A DNA stretch of 64,000 nt from Paenibacillus_AP thailandensis (GTDB lineage Bacteria > Bacillota > Bacilli > Paenibacillales > Paenibacillaceae), in NCBI RefSeq assembly GCF_042685365.1, contig NZ_JBHUMY010000001.1:248001-312000 (forward strand). The letters are read 5' to 3'. The notes beneath the pieces were generated by a model. That model was not told the DNA's origin, did not search any database, and saw nothing but the letters and a program-made list of their open reading frames with translations. How positions within the stretch are numbered: the first letter of the stretch is position 1; every line of letters begins with the position of its first letter. Both the position numbers and the translations under genes were made by a program. Shown one piece after another: positions 8,914 to 17,074 of this stretch.

Positions 8914-9912
8914 TTATCGCTCCTCCCGCAGCCATCTTGCCGCATCTTTTGCGTGATACGTAATAATAATATCCGCTCCCGCGCGTTTCATGCCGAGCAG
9001 CGTCTCCAGCACCGTCGTGCGCTCGTCGATCCAGCCGTTGCCGGCAGCCGCCTTAACCATCGAATATTCGCCGCTCACATTGTAGGCGACTATAGGCAGA
9101 TCGAATTGCTCCTTCAACGTCTTAATCACGTCCATATACGCAAGCGCCGGCTTCACCATCAGCATATCGGCGCCTTCGGTTACGTCCGAATCCGCCTCGC
9201 GCAGCGCTTCTCGCACGTTCGCCGGATCCATCTGGTACGTCTTGCGGTCGCCGAATTGGGGAGCGGACTGCGCCGCTTCGCGGAACGGCCCGTAGAAGGA
9301 GGATGCATATTTCACCGAATACGACATGATCGGAATATGCGTAAAGCCCGCTTCGTCGAGGCCGGCGCGAATCGCGGCGACGAAGCCGTCCATCATATTG
9401 GAAGGCGCGATAATGTCCGCCCCCGCTTCCGCCTGCGACACGGCGGTCCGGACGAGCAGCTCGAGCGAGCTGTCGTTGTCGACGTCGGCGATGCCCGTTC
9501 TCGGATCGTGATGAATCAAGCCGCAATGGCCGTGATCGGTAAACTCGCACAGGCATGTGTCGGCAACCACAAGCATCTCCGGCGCCCAGCCTTTAATGGC
9601 CCGGATCGCTTGCTGCACGATCCCGTCCGCATCGTATGCGGACGTTCCGGCCGCGTCTTTGTGCTCCGGTATGCCGAACAGCAGGACGCTGCTAATGCCC
9701 GCATCGATGACGTCGCGGATTTCTTCCTCCAGCCGGTCGAGCGAATAATGGTATACGCCCGGCATCGACGGAATTTCCCGCTTCACGTTCGTACCGTAAG
9801 TAACAAATAACGGATATATAAATTGGTCCGCCCGAAGCGCCGTCTCTCGGACCATGCTGCGAAGTGCAGCCGTCCTGCGCAATCTGCGGTGCCGTTCAAT
9901 TGGGAATGTCAT
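8914..9912 (-). CDS. hemB: Porphobilinogen synthase (5-aminolevulinate dehydratase)
   Basis: Condenses two 5-aminolevulinate molecules into porphobilinogen. It has 332 residues. The cysteine-rich metal segment VADTCLCEFTDHGHCG is present, which suggests a zinc-type enzyme. The two active-site lysines are in MLMVKPALAYMD and NVSGEYSMVKAAA. The ATG at 9910-9912 is preceded by AGGAGG. hemL follows almost without a gap, and 106 bp separate it from the upstream cobA-hemD gene. Confidence 0.97.
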   Translation of the reverse strand: MTFPIERHRRLRRTAALRSMVRETALRADQFIYPLFVTYGTNVKREIPSMPGVYHYSLDRLEEEIRDVIDAGISSVLLFGIPEHKDAAGTSAYDADGIVQQAIRAIKGWAPEMLVVADTCLCEFTDHGHCGLIHHDPRTGIADVDNDSSLELLVRTAVSQAEAGADIIAPSNMMDGFVAAIRAGLDEAGFTHIPIMSYSVKYASSFYGPFREAAQSAPQFGDRKTYQMDPANVREALREADSDVTEGADMLMVKPALAYMDVIKTLKEQFDLPIVAYNVSGEYSMVKAAAGNGWIDERTTVLETLLGMKRAGADIIITYHAKDAARWLREER

Positions 9913-10018
9913 AATGGATAGCCTCCTTTTTCAATCGGGCGAATAACGGCTTCGCCTCTATGCGGATTGTCGCTCAAAGGCATTGCCGCCACGCCTTTGC
10001 CAAGGCGGTTAACGAATG

Positions 10019-11575
10019 CTATTGCATTGCTTTCCGCTTCAGGTTATATTGGACAATCGCTTCGACTAACGCTTCGATGGTCGCTTCCTCCGGCTCGACC
10101 GCGACGTCGAGTCCGGCTGCCAATGCGGTTTTGGTCGTTTGCGGCCCGATGCTGGCAACCGGAATTCCGGCCAATAGCGAGGCCGGGTCGGCAACGCCGC
10201 TTCGCTTCAGCAGCTCGAGCAGATTCGTTACCGTGGAAGAGCTGGTGAATGTAATCAGATGAATCCGTTTTTCGAGAATGGCTTCAAGCGCGAACATGTC
10301 CTGATGCTCGGACAACGCCGTCTCGTACACGTCGACCGGAACGGCTTCGACGCCCTTCTCCGCCAGCTTGGCCGGAAGCACGTCGCGCGCCAGGTTGCCG
10401 CGCGGAATAAGCGCCCGCTGCCCCGGCGCAAGGCTTTCTTCCAGCGCCTCCGCCAGCCCTTCCGCTTGGAATTGGCCCGGCAGAACCGTAGGCACAAGCC
10501 CTTTCTCTTCTAATGCAGCCGCCGTCTTCGGTCCTACGGCGGCGATTCGCGCCGCATGGAAACGGCGAACGTCTACCCCAAGCCGCTTGATCCAGCGGAA
10601 AAAATAATCGACCCCGTTTACGCTCGTAAAGATAAGCCAATGGTAGCTTTCCGCTTGCGCAAGCGCCTTGCGGATCGCTTCTTCCTCCCGCTCGCCGCGC
10701 GTTTGGCGCGTTTCGATCACCGGGAACTCGCAAGGCTCTCCGCCCAGCTCCTCGATCGCCGCCGCCAGCTCGCTCGCCTGCGACCGGGCGCGGGTCACGA
10801 GCACCCGCGTGCCGAACAGCGGCTTCAGCTCGTACCATTTCAGCTTCTCCCGCTGGCTCACCACCTCGCCGACAACGATGACGGCGGGCGGCTCGAAGCC
10901 CGTTTCCTTCACAATCCGCTCGATCGATTCGAGCGTGCCGGTAACGGTCCGCTGCTCCGGGCGGGTGCCCCACCGTACAAGCGCGACCGGCGTATCGGCA
11001 GGCTTGCCGTGACGAATGAGCTGTTCCGCGATATAGCCGATTTTGGCTACGCCCATAAGAAAAATGAGCGTCCCCGTCGCATGGGTCACTTTGTCCCATT
11101 GAATGGACTTATCCAGCTTCTCCGGACTTTCGTGACCGGTAACGATCGACACCGACGACGCCATGTCGCGGTGGGTAACCGGTATGCCGGCATAGGCGGG
11201 AACCGAAATCGCCGACGTAATGCCCGGCACGATCTCGAATTCGACGCCGTTCTCGCGCAGCAGCTCGGCCTCTTCTCCGACCCGCCCGAAGATCGTCGGA
11301 TCTCCTCCTTTCAGGCGGGTGACCGTCTTGCCTTGAAGCGCCAGATCGACAAGCAGCCGGTTAATCTCCTCCTGCTTCATCGTATGGCGGTCCGGAAGCT
11401 TGCCGACGTATATTTTGTCCGCTTCCGGCTTGACGTATTGGAGCAGTCTCGGACTAGCCAGCCTGTCGTAGACGACAACGTCGCTCCGCTTCAAACATTC
11501 CATGCCGCGAACCGTGATCAACCTTGGATCGCCGGGCCCCGCCCCCACCAAATAAACGATTCCCCTGTTCCCCAT
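10019..11575 (-). CDS. cobA-hemD: Fused uroporphyrinogen-III C-methyltransferase / uroporphyrinogen-III synthase
   Basis: A two-domain enzyme of 518 residues. The N-terminal half (about 1-245) is a SUMT/CobA methyltransferase: VYLVGAGPGDPRLIT, LKGGDPTIFGR and VPGITSAISVPAYAGIP are its diagnostic motifs. It makes precorrin-2 for siroheme. The C-terminal half (about 255-510) is a HemD-type uroporphyrinogen-III synthase, starting near GTRVLVTRARSQASELAAAI and ending with a TFTSSSTVTNLLELL segment. The start is the ATG at 11573-11575 with GGAGG five bases upstream; a longer frame lacks a site. One base separates it from the hemC stop codon. The fusion puts the heme/siroheme branch point into one polypeptide. 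Confidence 0.95.
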   Translation of the reverse strand: MGNRGIVYLVGAGPGDPRLITVRGMECLKRSDVVVYDRLASPRLLQYVKPEADKIYVGKLPDRHTMKQEEINRLLVDLALQGKTVTRLKGGDPTIFGRVGEEAELLRENGVEFEIVPGITSAISVPAYAGIPVTHRDMASSVSIVTGHESPEKLDKSIQWDKVTHATGTLIFLMGVAKIGYIAEQLIRHGKPADTPVALVRWGTRPEQRTVTGTLESIERIVKETGFEPPAVIVVGEVVSQREKLKWYELKPLFGTRVLVTRARSQASELAAAIEELGGEPCEFPVIETRQTRGEREEEAIRKALAQAESYHWLIFTSVNGVDYFFRWIKRLGVDVRRFHAARIAAVGPKTAAALEEKGLVPTVLPGQFQAEGLAEALEESLAPGQRALIPRGNLARDVLPAKLAEKGVEAVPVDVYETALSEHQDMFALEAILEKRIHLITFTSSSTVTNLLELLKRSGVADPASLLAGIPVASIGPQTTKTALAAGLDVAVEPEEATIEALVEAIVQYNLKRKAMQ

Positions 11576-11576
11576 A

Positions 11577-12581
11577 TTATCCTCCGTATTGCGCCAGAAT
11601 CGCATCCGCCCCGCGCTCGCGGAGCGCCTCCGCAACGCTGATTCCTAGCCGCTCCGGGTCCGCCCCGGACTGCGTTTCCTTCAGCAGCCGCGAACCGTCG
11701 GGCGTCCCTACGATACCGGTCAGCTCCAGCACGGCCTCCGCTCCCGATCGATCGACCGTTGCATAGGCGCCGATCGGAACTTGGCAGCCGCCGTTCAACG
11801 TCCCGAGAAAGCTGCGTTCCGCTCTAACCGCGAGAGCCGTCACTTCGTCGTTCAAAAGCGCCAGCAGCTCCCTGACGGCCTCGTCGTTCTCGCGGCATTC
11901 GATGCCGAGCGATCCTTGCCCTACCGCCGGAATGCAAATGTCGGCCGGGATATAAGCGGATATTTTGTCCTCCCAGTCCATCCGCTTTAACCCTGCCGCG
12001 GCAAGGACGACAGCGTCGAAGCCTTCCGTCTCCAGCTTGCGGATGCGCGAGTCGATATTGCCGCGAACCGATTCCAGCTGAAGATCGGGCCGGTATGCTT
12101 TAAGCTGCGCGGCGCGCCGCAAGCTGCTTGTGCCGACCTTCGCGCCGGCCGGAAGCTCCGAGAGGCTAAGCCCCCCTTTCGACACGAGGCAATCCCGCGG
12201 ATCGACCCGCTTCGGAATCGCTCCGTTCATCAAACCGGCCGGAAGCTCATACGGCATGTCTTTCATGCTGTGAACCGCCATGTCGATTTCCCCGTCGAGA
12301 AGCGCCTGCTCGATTTCTTTGACGAACAACCCTTTGCCGCCGACCTTGGATAACGTAACGTCCAGTATCCGGTCTCCTTTGGTCACGATTTTTTTAATCT
12401 CAAAATGATAGGGGAAGCCGTGCCGCTTGCATATGTCCCGAAGCTGCTCGATCACTTGCCCGGTTTGCGTCAGCGCAAGCGCGCTTTGCCTCGTTCCGAC
12501 GATGATAGTCCGTTTCGTTTTTGTCTCTATTGTCGACACCCTCTTTATCGTTCTGTTAACTTCAGCAGCCGTTCCAGCCAT
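11577..12581 (-). CDS. hemC: Hydroxymethylbilane synthase (porphobilinogen deaminase)
   Basis: Polymerises four porphobilinogens into hydroxymethylbilane. Conserved segments are VGTRQSALALTQT, KVGGKGLFVKEIEQALL, AVHSMKDMP and the cofactor cysteine in GTLNGGCQVPIGA. The start is uncertain. The ATG at 12579-12581 adds a non-conserved leader and overlaps the upstream gene by 37 bp. A GTG at 12537-12539 would give a family-like N-terminus, but the purine-rich AAAGAGG then directly touches the start codon. Family identity is not in doubt. Confidence 0.94.
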   Translation of the reverse strand: MAGTAAEVNRTIKRVSTIETKTKRTIIVGTRQSALALTQTGQVIEQLRDICKRHGFPYHFEIKKIVTKGDRILDVTLSKVGGKGLFVKEIEQALLDGEIDMAVHSMKDMPYELPAGLMNGAIPKRVDPRDCLVSKGGLSLSELPAGAKVGTSSLRRAAQLKAYRPDLQLESVRGNIDSRIRKLETEGFDAVVLAAAGLKRMDWEDKISAYIPADICIPAVGQGSLGIECRENDEAVRELLALLNDEVTALAVRAERSFLGTLNGGCQVPIGAYATVDRSGAEAVLELTGIVGTPDGSRLLKETQSGADPERLGISVAEALRERGADAILAQYGG

Positions 12582-13180
12582 CGTTCGACGGACTCGCCGG
12601 CTTCCTTAAACGGTTCTTCCTCTTCCGCGGCCATTCGCAATACGTCGCGCCGCCTGCTCTCGTCCGCCACCTTCTCCAGCGCAAGCTTGCGAAGCTCGCC
12701 AAGACGCCTTGTGTAACCGGCGTACTCCGGGCCGTACTTCTCCTCCAGCTCGCGCTTGATCCGCACGGCCAGGGAAGGGCTGGCCCCTGCGGCGGAAACG
12801 GCAATCATCAAATCGCCTCTGCGAACGACCGCCGGATTGATAAAATCGCCCCTTGCGGCATCATCCGCCGTCGCGACCCATATGCCGGCCCGGCCGGCGT
12901 CGGCCGCCACCCGCCCGTTCACCTGCGGATCGTCGGTCGCCGCAATGACAAGAGCTGCGCCGTTTATGTCCGGTTCGGCGTATCTTTTGCGAACGTAGCC
13001 TATTTCGCCCGCGGCCGCCAGACGCTCCAGCCTTTCGGTTAGCGCCGGACTGACCACGGTCACGCTGTCGGCCCCCGCTTCAAGCAGCCCCGCCACCTTC
13101 CGCTCAGCCACGCTCCCGCCGCCGACAACGACGCATCGTTTGCCTCGCAGCTGCAGCATTATCGGATAATAGCCATTCAC
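12545..13180 (-). CDS. Met8-like precorrin-2 dehydrogenase / sirohydrochlorin ferrochelatase
   Basis: Oxidises precorrin-2 to sirohydrochlorin and may insert iron to give siroheme. The Rossmann motif VVVGGGSVAERKVAGLLEAG lies at residues 15-35, and the family-typical D-FINPAVVRRGDLMIAVSAAGASPSLA segment follows. I start it at the GTG at 13178-13180 (VNGYYPIML) because GGAGGAGA lies 9 bp upstream; the ATG at 13207 has no site. It sits between hemX and hemC, so the operon encodes both the CobA and Met8 steps of siroheme. About 211 residues, matching Bacillus YlnF/Met8 proteins. Confidence 0.92.
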   Translation of the reverse strand: MNGYYPIMLQLRGKRCVVVGGGSVAERKVAGLLEAGADSVTVVSPALTERLERLAAAGEIGYVRKRYAEPDINGAALVIAATDDPQVNGRVAADAGRAGIWVATADDAARGDFINPAVVRRGDLMIAVSAAGASPSLAVRIKRELEEKYGPEYAGYTRRLGELRKLALEKVADESRRRDVLRMAAEEEEPFKEAGESVERWLERLLKLTER

Positions 13181-13207
13181 AGCTTGTCTCCTCCACCATC
13201 CCAACAT

Positions 13208-14020
13208 TCAATGAAACGACGAAAGGCCGTTCAAAAAAAAGCCGACAACCATAAACAAAAAAGAGACGATCTGGAGCTGCGACAGCTTCAGAGCCGGCCA
13301 CTTGCCAAGCGAGCGCTGCACGACAAAAACGATGTAAAAAATAAAAGCGACAAACGTAAAAATAACTTTCCAATCGAGCAGCAGCGCATACCGGTTTTCG
13401 ACCAGGATGGACGTAACCGCGACGGAAAGCGACAGCGCCAGCAGCGGCACGCCGATAATAACGGCCCTGTCCGAATACCGTCCGATCGTCTCCAGGCTCG
13501 GGAGCCTGCGCATCCGATCCGACCACTTCTTCCCCTTAAGCTGCTTATGAAGAAATAGGTACATGCCCGAGAACAAAGCGCCAAGCGTCAAAACCGCATA
13601 TGCGCATAAAATTAGACTGATATGAACGTACAGCAAATTGCGCGTCGTCTCCCAGGACGAGATGGAAGCTCCGCTTCCTCCGCCGCTGTACAGGTTTAGA
13701 GCGAGCACCGCAAATCCGACGACATTTACGAAAAACACGATAAACTCGATATTGAAAAAACGGCTTATCACGACCGATATCGTCACGAGAAGCCAAGAAA
13801 AACCAAGCCAATATTCAAATGCCGTAATTTCGGAAAGATCCAGATGATGGACGATCCGAATAAGCAAATATGCAGTTTGCAAAACCCATACAAAAATCAA
13901 CAGCCCTGCGCCTACCCGTCTTGCTCTCCGGTTGGCATCCATAAAATCGGAGAAGTAAAACAGAAGGCTCAGGGCATAAACATAAAGAATCGCATCATAT
14001 AACCAATTCGCCGCATCCAT
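13208..14020 (-). CDS. hemX: HemX-like membrane protein of the CcsA/cytochrome c assembly family
   Basis: A very hydrophobic 270-residue protein with seven or eight predicted membrane helices. The fold and the conserved segment NLLYVHISLILCAYAVLTLGALFSGMYLFLHKQLKGKKW match HemX/CcsA-type proteins; the C-terminal VFVVQRSLGKWPALKL also fits. In Bacillus, HemX lowers the cellular amount of glutamyl-tRNA reductase (HemA). It lies directly after hemA in the same orientation, as in Bacillus, with GGAGG before the ATG. A role in heme handling for cytochrome c assembly is an alternative. Confidence 0.88.
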   Translation of the reverse strand: MDAANWLYDAILYVYALSLLFYFSDFMDANRRARRVGAGLLIFVWVLQTAYLLIRIVHHLDLSEITAFEYWLGFSWLLVTISVVISRFFNIEFIVFFVNVVGFAVLALNLYSGGGSGASISSWETTRNLLYVHISLILCAYAVLTLGALFSGMYLFLHKQLKGKKWSDRMRRLPSLETIGRYSDRAVIIGVPLLALSLSVAVTSILVENRYALLLDWKVIFTFVAFIFYIVFVVQRSLGKWPALKLSQLQIVSFLFMVVGFFLNGLSSFH

Positions 14021-14069
14021 ATGTGCGCCTCCACATTACGGCTTCCTGAGCAAGCACCCTCCGGCGATC

Positions 14070-15437
14070 CTATGGCGTCATGGCCGCAAGCGCAGCGCGG
14101 GAAAGGGCAGCCAGCGATTTGCCTTCCGCACCGTTTTTCGAGCCGCCTTCGGCCGTGCCGGCGGCTTCCAGACGCTCCTCCAGCGCAAACAGCTTAACGA
14201 ACAAATCCATCGCTTCGTCCGAGCGTTTCTCGCCGGCGATTTCCTTCATCCGGAGGATCGGATCTTGAATCATCTGATTCACCATGCTTTTCGTCAGCTT
14301 GCGGATCACCTTCAGTTCATGCTCATCCAAATCGGGAAGCTTGTTAGTCAAACTGTTGAATGTTTGCTCGTGTATCTCTTCCGCTTTCGACTGCAGCGCG
14401 CGAATGAGCGGCACTACGCCCAGCGTCTTGTACCAGCTGTTGAACTGTTCAATCTCCCGGTCGATCATCGTTTCGATCTTCACGGCCTCTTTGCGGCGCA
14501 GCTCAAGATTGCTCTCCACAATGCCTTCCAGATCGTCGATATCGTACAGGAACACGTTGTCCAGTTCGCCGATGGCAGGGTCCAGATCGCGCGGCACGGC
14601 GATATCGATCAAATAGAGCGGCCTGGACTTGCGGGCCTGCATAGCCGCCTCCACTTGGTCGCGGGTCAGCACATAACCTTTCGCGCCGGTGGAGCTGATC
14701 AAAATATCGACATTTTTCAGCCGCTCGACCGCCTCATCGAGGCTTAGCGCCCGGCCGTTCAGCTGCTTCGCCAAAGCGTCGGCTCTCTCGTACGTCCGGT
14801 TCGCGACGACGACGCCCTCGGCGCCGCTGGCGACCAGATGTTTGGCGGTCAGCTCGCTCGTTTCGCCAGCTCCGATAATCATAACGTTCTTCCGGTTGAA
14901 CTGGCCGAAAATCCGTTTACCAAGCTCGACCGCGGCATAGCTGACCGAAACGGCCATCTCGCCGATTGCCGTTTCGGTGTGGGCCCGCTTGGCCAGCGTT
15001 ACGGCTTGCTTGAACAGCATATTGAACAAAGTTCCCGTCGTCTTGCGGCTTTGCGCAAGCTGGAACGCTTCTTTGACCTGTCCGAGAATTTGCGTTTCGC
15101 CGATCACCATCGAGTCAAGTCCGCTTGTAACCCGGAACAAATGACGGATGGCGTATTCGTCTTCATGAATATATAAATGCCCGGTGAACTGCTGCCGCGG
15201 CAGTTGGAACCATTGCTCCATAAAACTGCGGATATAGTGGCCGCACATATGATGTCTATCCACTACCGCGTATAGCTCGGTACGGTTGCAGGTCGCAACA
15301 ATGACACATTCGAGTATGCCGGTCGTTTGCTTAAGCTGCTGCAGCGCTTCCGGCAGATCGTTTTCCGAGAAAGCAAACCGCTCGCGGACTTCCACCGGCG
15401 CAGTCCGATAATTTAATCCTACAACCATTATGTGCAT
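14070..15437 (-). CDS. hemA: Glutamyl-tRNA reductase
   Basis: NADPH-dependent reduction of glutamyl-tRNA to glutamate-1-semialdehyde, the committed C5 step. The catalytic cysteine is in IVATCNRTELYAV (near residue 50). The nucleotide-binding site is MIIGAGETSELTAKHL, and the C-terminal dimerisation helix region is intact. Of the possible starts, ATG 15437 gives MHIMVVGLNYRTAPVEVRERF, which matches the family, and has AGGTG 9 bp upstream; a GTG at 15449 is less well placed. It is the first gene of the hem operon. An extended -10 promoter and an inverted repeat lie just upstream. Confidence 0.96.
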   Translation of the reverse strand: MHIMVVGLNYRTAPVEVRERFAFSENDLPEALQQLKQTTGILECVIVATCNRTELYAVVDRHHMCGHYIRSFMEQWFQLPRQQFTGHLYIHEDEYAIRHLFRVTSGLDSMVIGETQILGQVKEAFQLAQSRKTTGTLFNMLFKQAVTLAKRAHTETAIGEMAVSVSYAAVELGKRIFGQFNRKNVMIIGAGETSELTAKHLVASGAEGVVVANRTYERADALAKQLNGRALSLDEAVERLKNVDILISSTGAKGYVLTRDQVEAAMQARKSRPLYLIDIAVPRDLDPAIGELDNVFLYDIDDLEGIVESNLELRRKEAVKIETMIDREIEQFNSWYKTLGVVPLIRALQSKAEEIHEQTFNSLTNKLPDLDEHELKVIRKLTKSMVNQMIQDPILRMKEIAGEKRSDEAMDLFVKLFALEERLEAAGTAEGGSKNGAEGKSLAALSRAALAAMTP

Positions 15438-15498
15438 GCGCGACTTCACCTGCCTTTCCGTGCTTTATCATTGCGACTTGTAGCTATTTACATGGATA

Positions 15499-15540
15499 AG
15501 TATAACATAGTTCGACATTCATAAGGGGTTCATTTATGAA
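15499..15540 (-). promoter_or_regulatory. Extended -10 promoter of hemA with overlapping inverted repeat
   Basis: On the minus strand an extended -10 TGTTATACT ends at 15499 (TATACT at 15499-15504). A 7-bp inverted repeat TTCATAA-N9-TTATGAA covers 15518-15540, where the -35 element would be. No good -35 hexamer is seen, so the promoter may rely on the TG extension and be blocked by a protein bound to the repeat. Confidence 0.6.
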
Positions 15541-15584
15541 TAATATTTGAAAAGCCTACATCCATTATTCCCCCAACATATAAA

Positions 15585-15612
15585 GAAAAAACCATGGAAG
15601 CATCCATGGTTA
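15585..15612 (-). terminator. Terminator of speH
   Basis: AACCATGGA and TCCATGGTT form a 9-bp stem with a 4-base loop (15590-15611), followed on the minus strand by TTTTCTTT. Confidence 0.87.
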
Positions 15613-15634
15613 TCCTGTCTAACGCAAAGCTTTA

Positions 15635-16033
15635 TTATACAAGCTCGATTTGTTTCATATTCGGTTCTTCGACTTTAAGCTCGCCCATGCCGCGAACCAG
15701 CTTCTTCGCGTAAGCTTTCTCCGGCTTCAGGACGGACAGCATATAGTCGATGGCAAGCTGCGGATCCACCGTTTCACCGCATGTGTAACAATCCAACGCG
15801 GCAAAGCCTCTCTCAGGATAAGTATGGATGGAGAGATGACTTTCCGAAAGCAGTACAAGCACCGTTGCACCTTGAGGCTCAAATTGTTTCGATTGTACCG
15901 ATAGTACGGTAGCGCCGCAGTTTTCAGCAGCCTCCACCATTTGGGCTTGCAAAAATTCAGCGTTGTTCAGCAGATCAAAATCTACACCCCAAGTGTCAAC
16001 CGCAACGTGTCTTCCGAAAGTTGAATATTCCAT
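15635..16033 (-). CDS. speH: S-adenosylmethionine decarboxylase proenzyme (class 1B)
   Basis: Makes decarboxylated AdoMet, the aminopropyl donor for spermidine. It has 132 residues, like Bacillus/Thermotoga SpeH. Self-cleavage occurs between Glu and Ser in the motif LLSESHLSIHTYPERG to create the pyruvoyl cofactor; the catalytic Cys is in ALDCYTCGE. The start ATG at 16031-16033 has GGGGGAA upstream. It stands alone between two terminators with no spermidine synthase gene nearby. Confidence 0.96.
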   Translation of the reverse strand: MEYSTFGRHVAVDTWGVDFDLLNNAEFLQAQMVEAAENCGATVLSVQSKQFEPQGATVLVLLSESHLSIHTYPERGFAALDCYTCGETVDPQLAIDYMLSVLKPEKAYAKKLVRGMGELKVEEPNMKQIELV

Positions 16034-16157
16034 CTTTCGGTTCCCCCTTCCTAGGAATAAAATGTTTAAAAAATTTCATCCGCTAGGACCTACGTCATTC
16101 ACTTCCCGAGGGAATACTCTCTCGCAACATAACCATGTCCTGAGTGAATCCTGGTTC

Positions 16158-16186
16158 CTATTATGTTTGAAGCACTTTGTTTTCAA
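16158..16186 (-). promoter_or_regulatory. Candidate promoter of speH
   Basis: TTGAAA at 16181-16186 with TAATAG (17 bp spacing, 16158-16163) or CATAAT (15 bp spacing, 16160-16165) on the minus strand. Either leaves a leader of about 120 bases. The 16034-16318 gap shows no gene and no riboswitch class I recognise. Confidence 0.4.
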
Positions 16187-16318
16187 CGAGATTAAAAATA
16201 ACATCTATCGGGAAGAAATGCAATAGTTTTTTTTGGGGACAAGCATATATAAACAAAATCGCCCGCCGCGCCTGAATTTGCTATACGTTCATGCCGGTTT
16301 TCTACCGTCGGCCTGCCG

Positions 16319-16950
16319 TTATCCGGCCATATTGTTTTTGGCGTCTTCCGGGCTGTAAACGGATATGTGGTCCACTTTGCCCGATTCCTGCGGAATGACG
16401 AATTTCAGTTGATATTGATCGTTCACTTGATAAACGTAAATGTCGTCTCCGCCGTTTGCCGTTTGTTCGTCGGCTTTGCCGAGCGCCGCTTCAATATCGT
16501 CCAAACCGAGCGTCTGCAAGTCGGATGCGTATGAACGGACGTCGAATACGATCATCCCTTTGTTGTGCCCCGGTCCTCGTAAACGGCGTACATGCCTTTA
16601 CCCGCCGTTTCGTTTTGGTCGGGTTTGCCCCACGCCTTTTCGATTTCGTCGTAAAGCGCAATATGCGCGGCGTAATCGCACCCCGGCACTTTGCCTTCTT
16701 TGGCCTCCTGAACGAGCTCGCCGATATCGGGCTTTTCCGCCGACGCCTCCCCGCTTGGGGACGGGGTCGGCTCCTGCGACGGATTGGCCGGAGACGGAGT
16801 TGAAGCGGGCGACTCGGACGGGACGGCGGTCGGATCGGCAGTCCCGCCCTTGTTATCGTTTCCGGAGCAGCCCCCTAGAGCGATAGCAGCCGCCAACACG
16901 GAAATTCCGATCAAATGGCGTATCGTCCAGCCGGACGTATAGTTGTTCAT
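16319..16950 (-). pseudogene. DUF4309/YjgB-like lipoprotein, split by a +1/-1 frameshift
   Basis: Two reading frames together make one DUF4309-like lipoprotein. The first runs from ATG 16950 (GGAG upstream) and has a lipoprotein signal ending in IALGGC. A Pro/Ser/Thr-rich linker follows, then the start of the domain (GKVPGCDYAAH, EKAWGKPDQNETAGKGMYAVYEDR); it stops at 16552-16554. The second frame (stop at 16319) continues the domain with GHNKGMIVFDVRSY up to VDHISVYSPEDA. The frames join near a run of four C on the plus strand at 16568-16571 (four G in the mRNA); one extra G restores the whole protein. This may be a true pseudogene, a sequencing error in a homopolymer, or frameshifting. It has no clear promoter of its own. 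Confidence 0.7.
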
Positions 16951-17018
16951 GATCTTCACTCTCCTTTGATAAACTTGACGCATACAAGTATCCGAAGGTT
17001 ACAAGGAAAATATACACA

Positions 17019-17057
17019 AAAAAAGAAGAGCCGCCGGTCGGGCGGTTCTTCTTTCGA
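17019..17057 (-). terminator. Terminator of the 17,075-17,665 gene
   Basis: AAAGAAGAACCGCCC and GGCGGCTCTTCTTT form a stem of about 14 bp with a short loop on the minus strand, followed by T-rich sequence. Confidence 0.88.
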
Positions 17058-17074
17058 ATCCGTCTAGAGGTTAT

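Noticed and set aside
7633..9810. 725-codon open frame on the plus strand
   Set aside because: Entirely antisense to hemL and hemB; Arg/His-rich composition typical of a shadow frame in G+C-rich coding DNA, with no ribosome binding site.
15525..15555. PerR box upstream of hemA
   Set aside because: The best alignment to the 7-1-7 PerR box matches only about 9 of 15 positions; I report only the inverted repeat.
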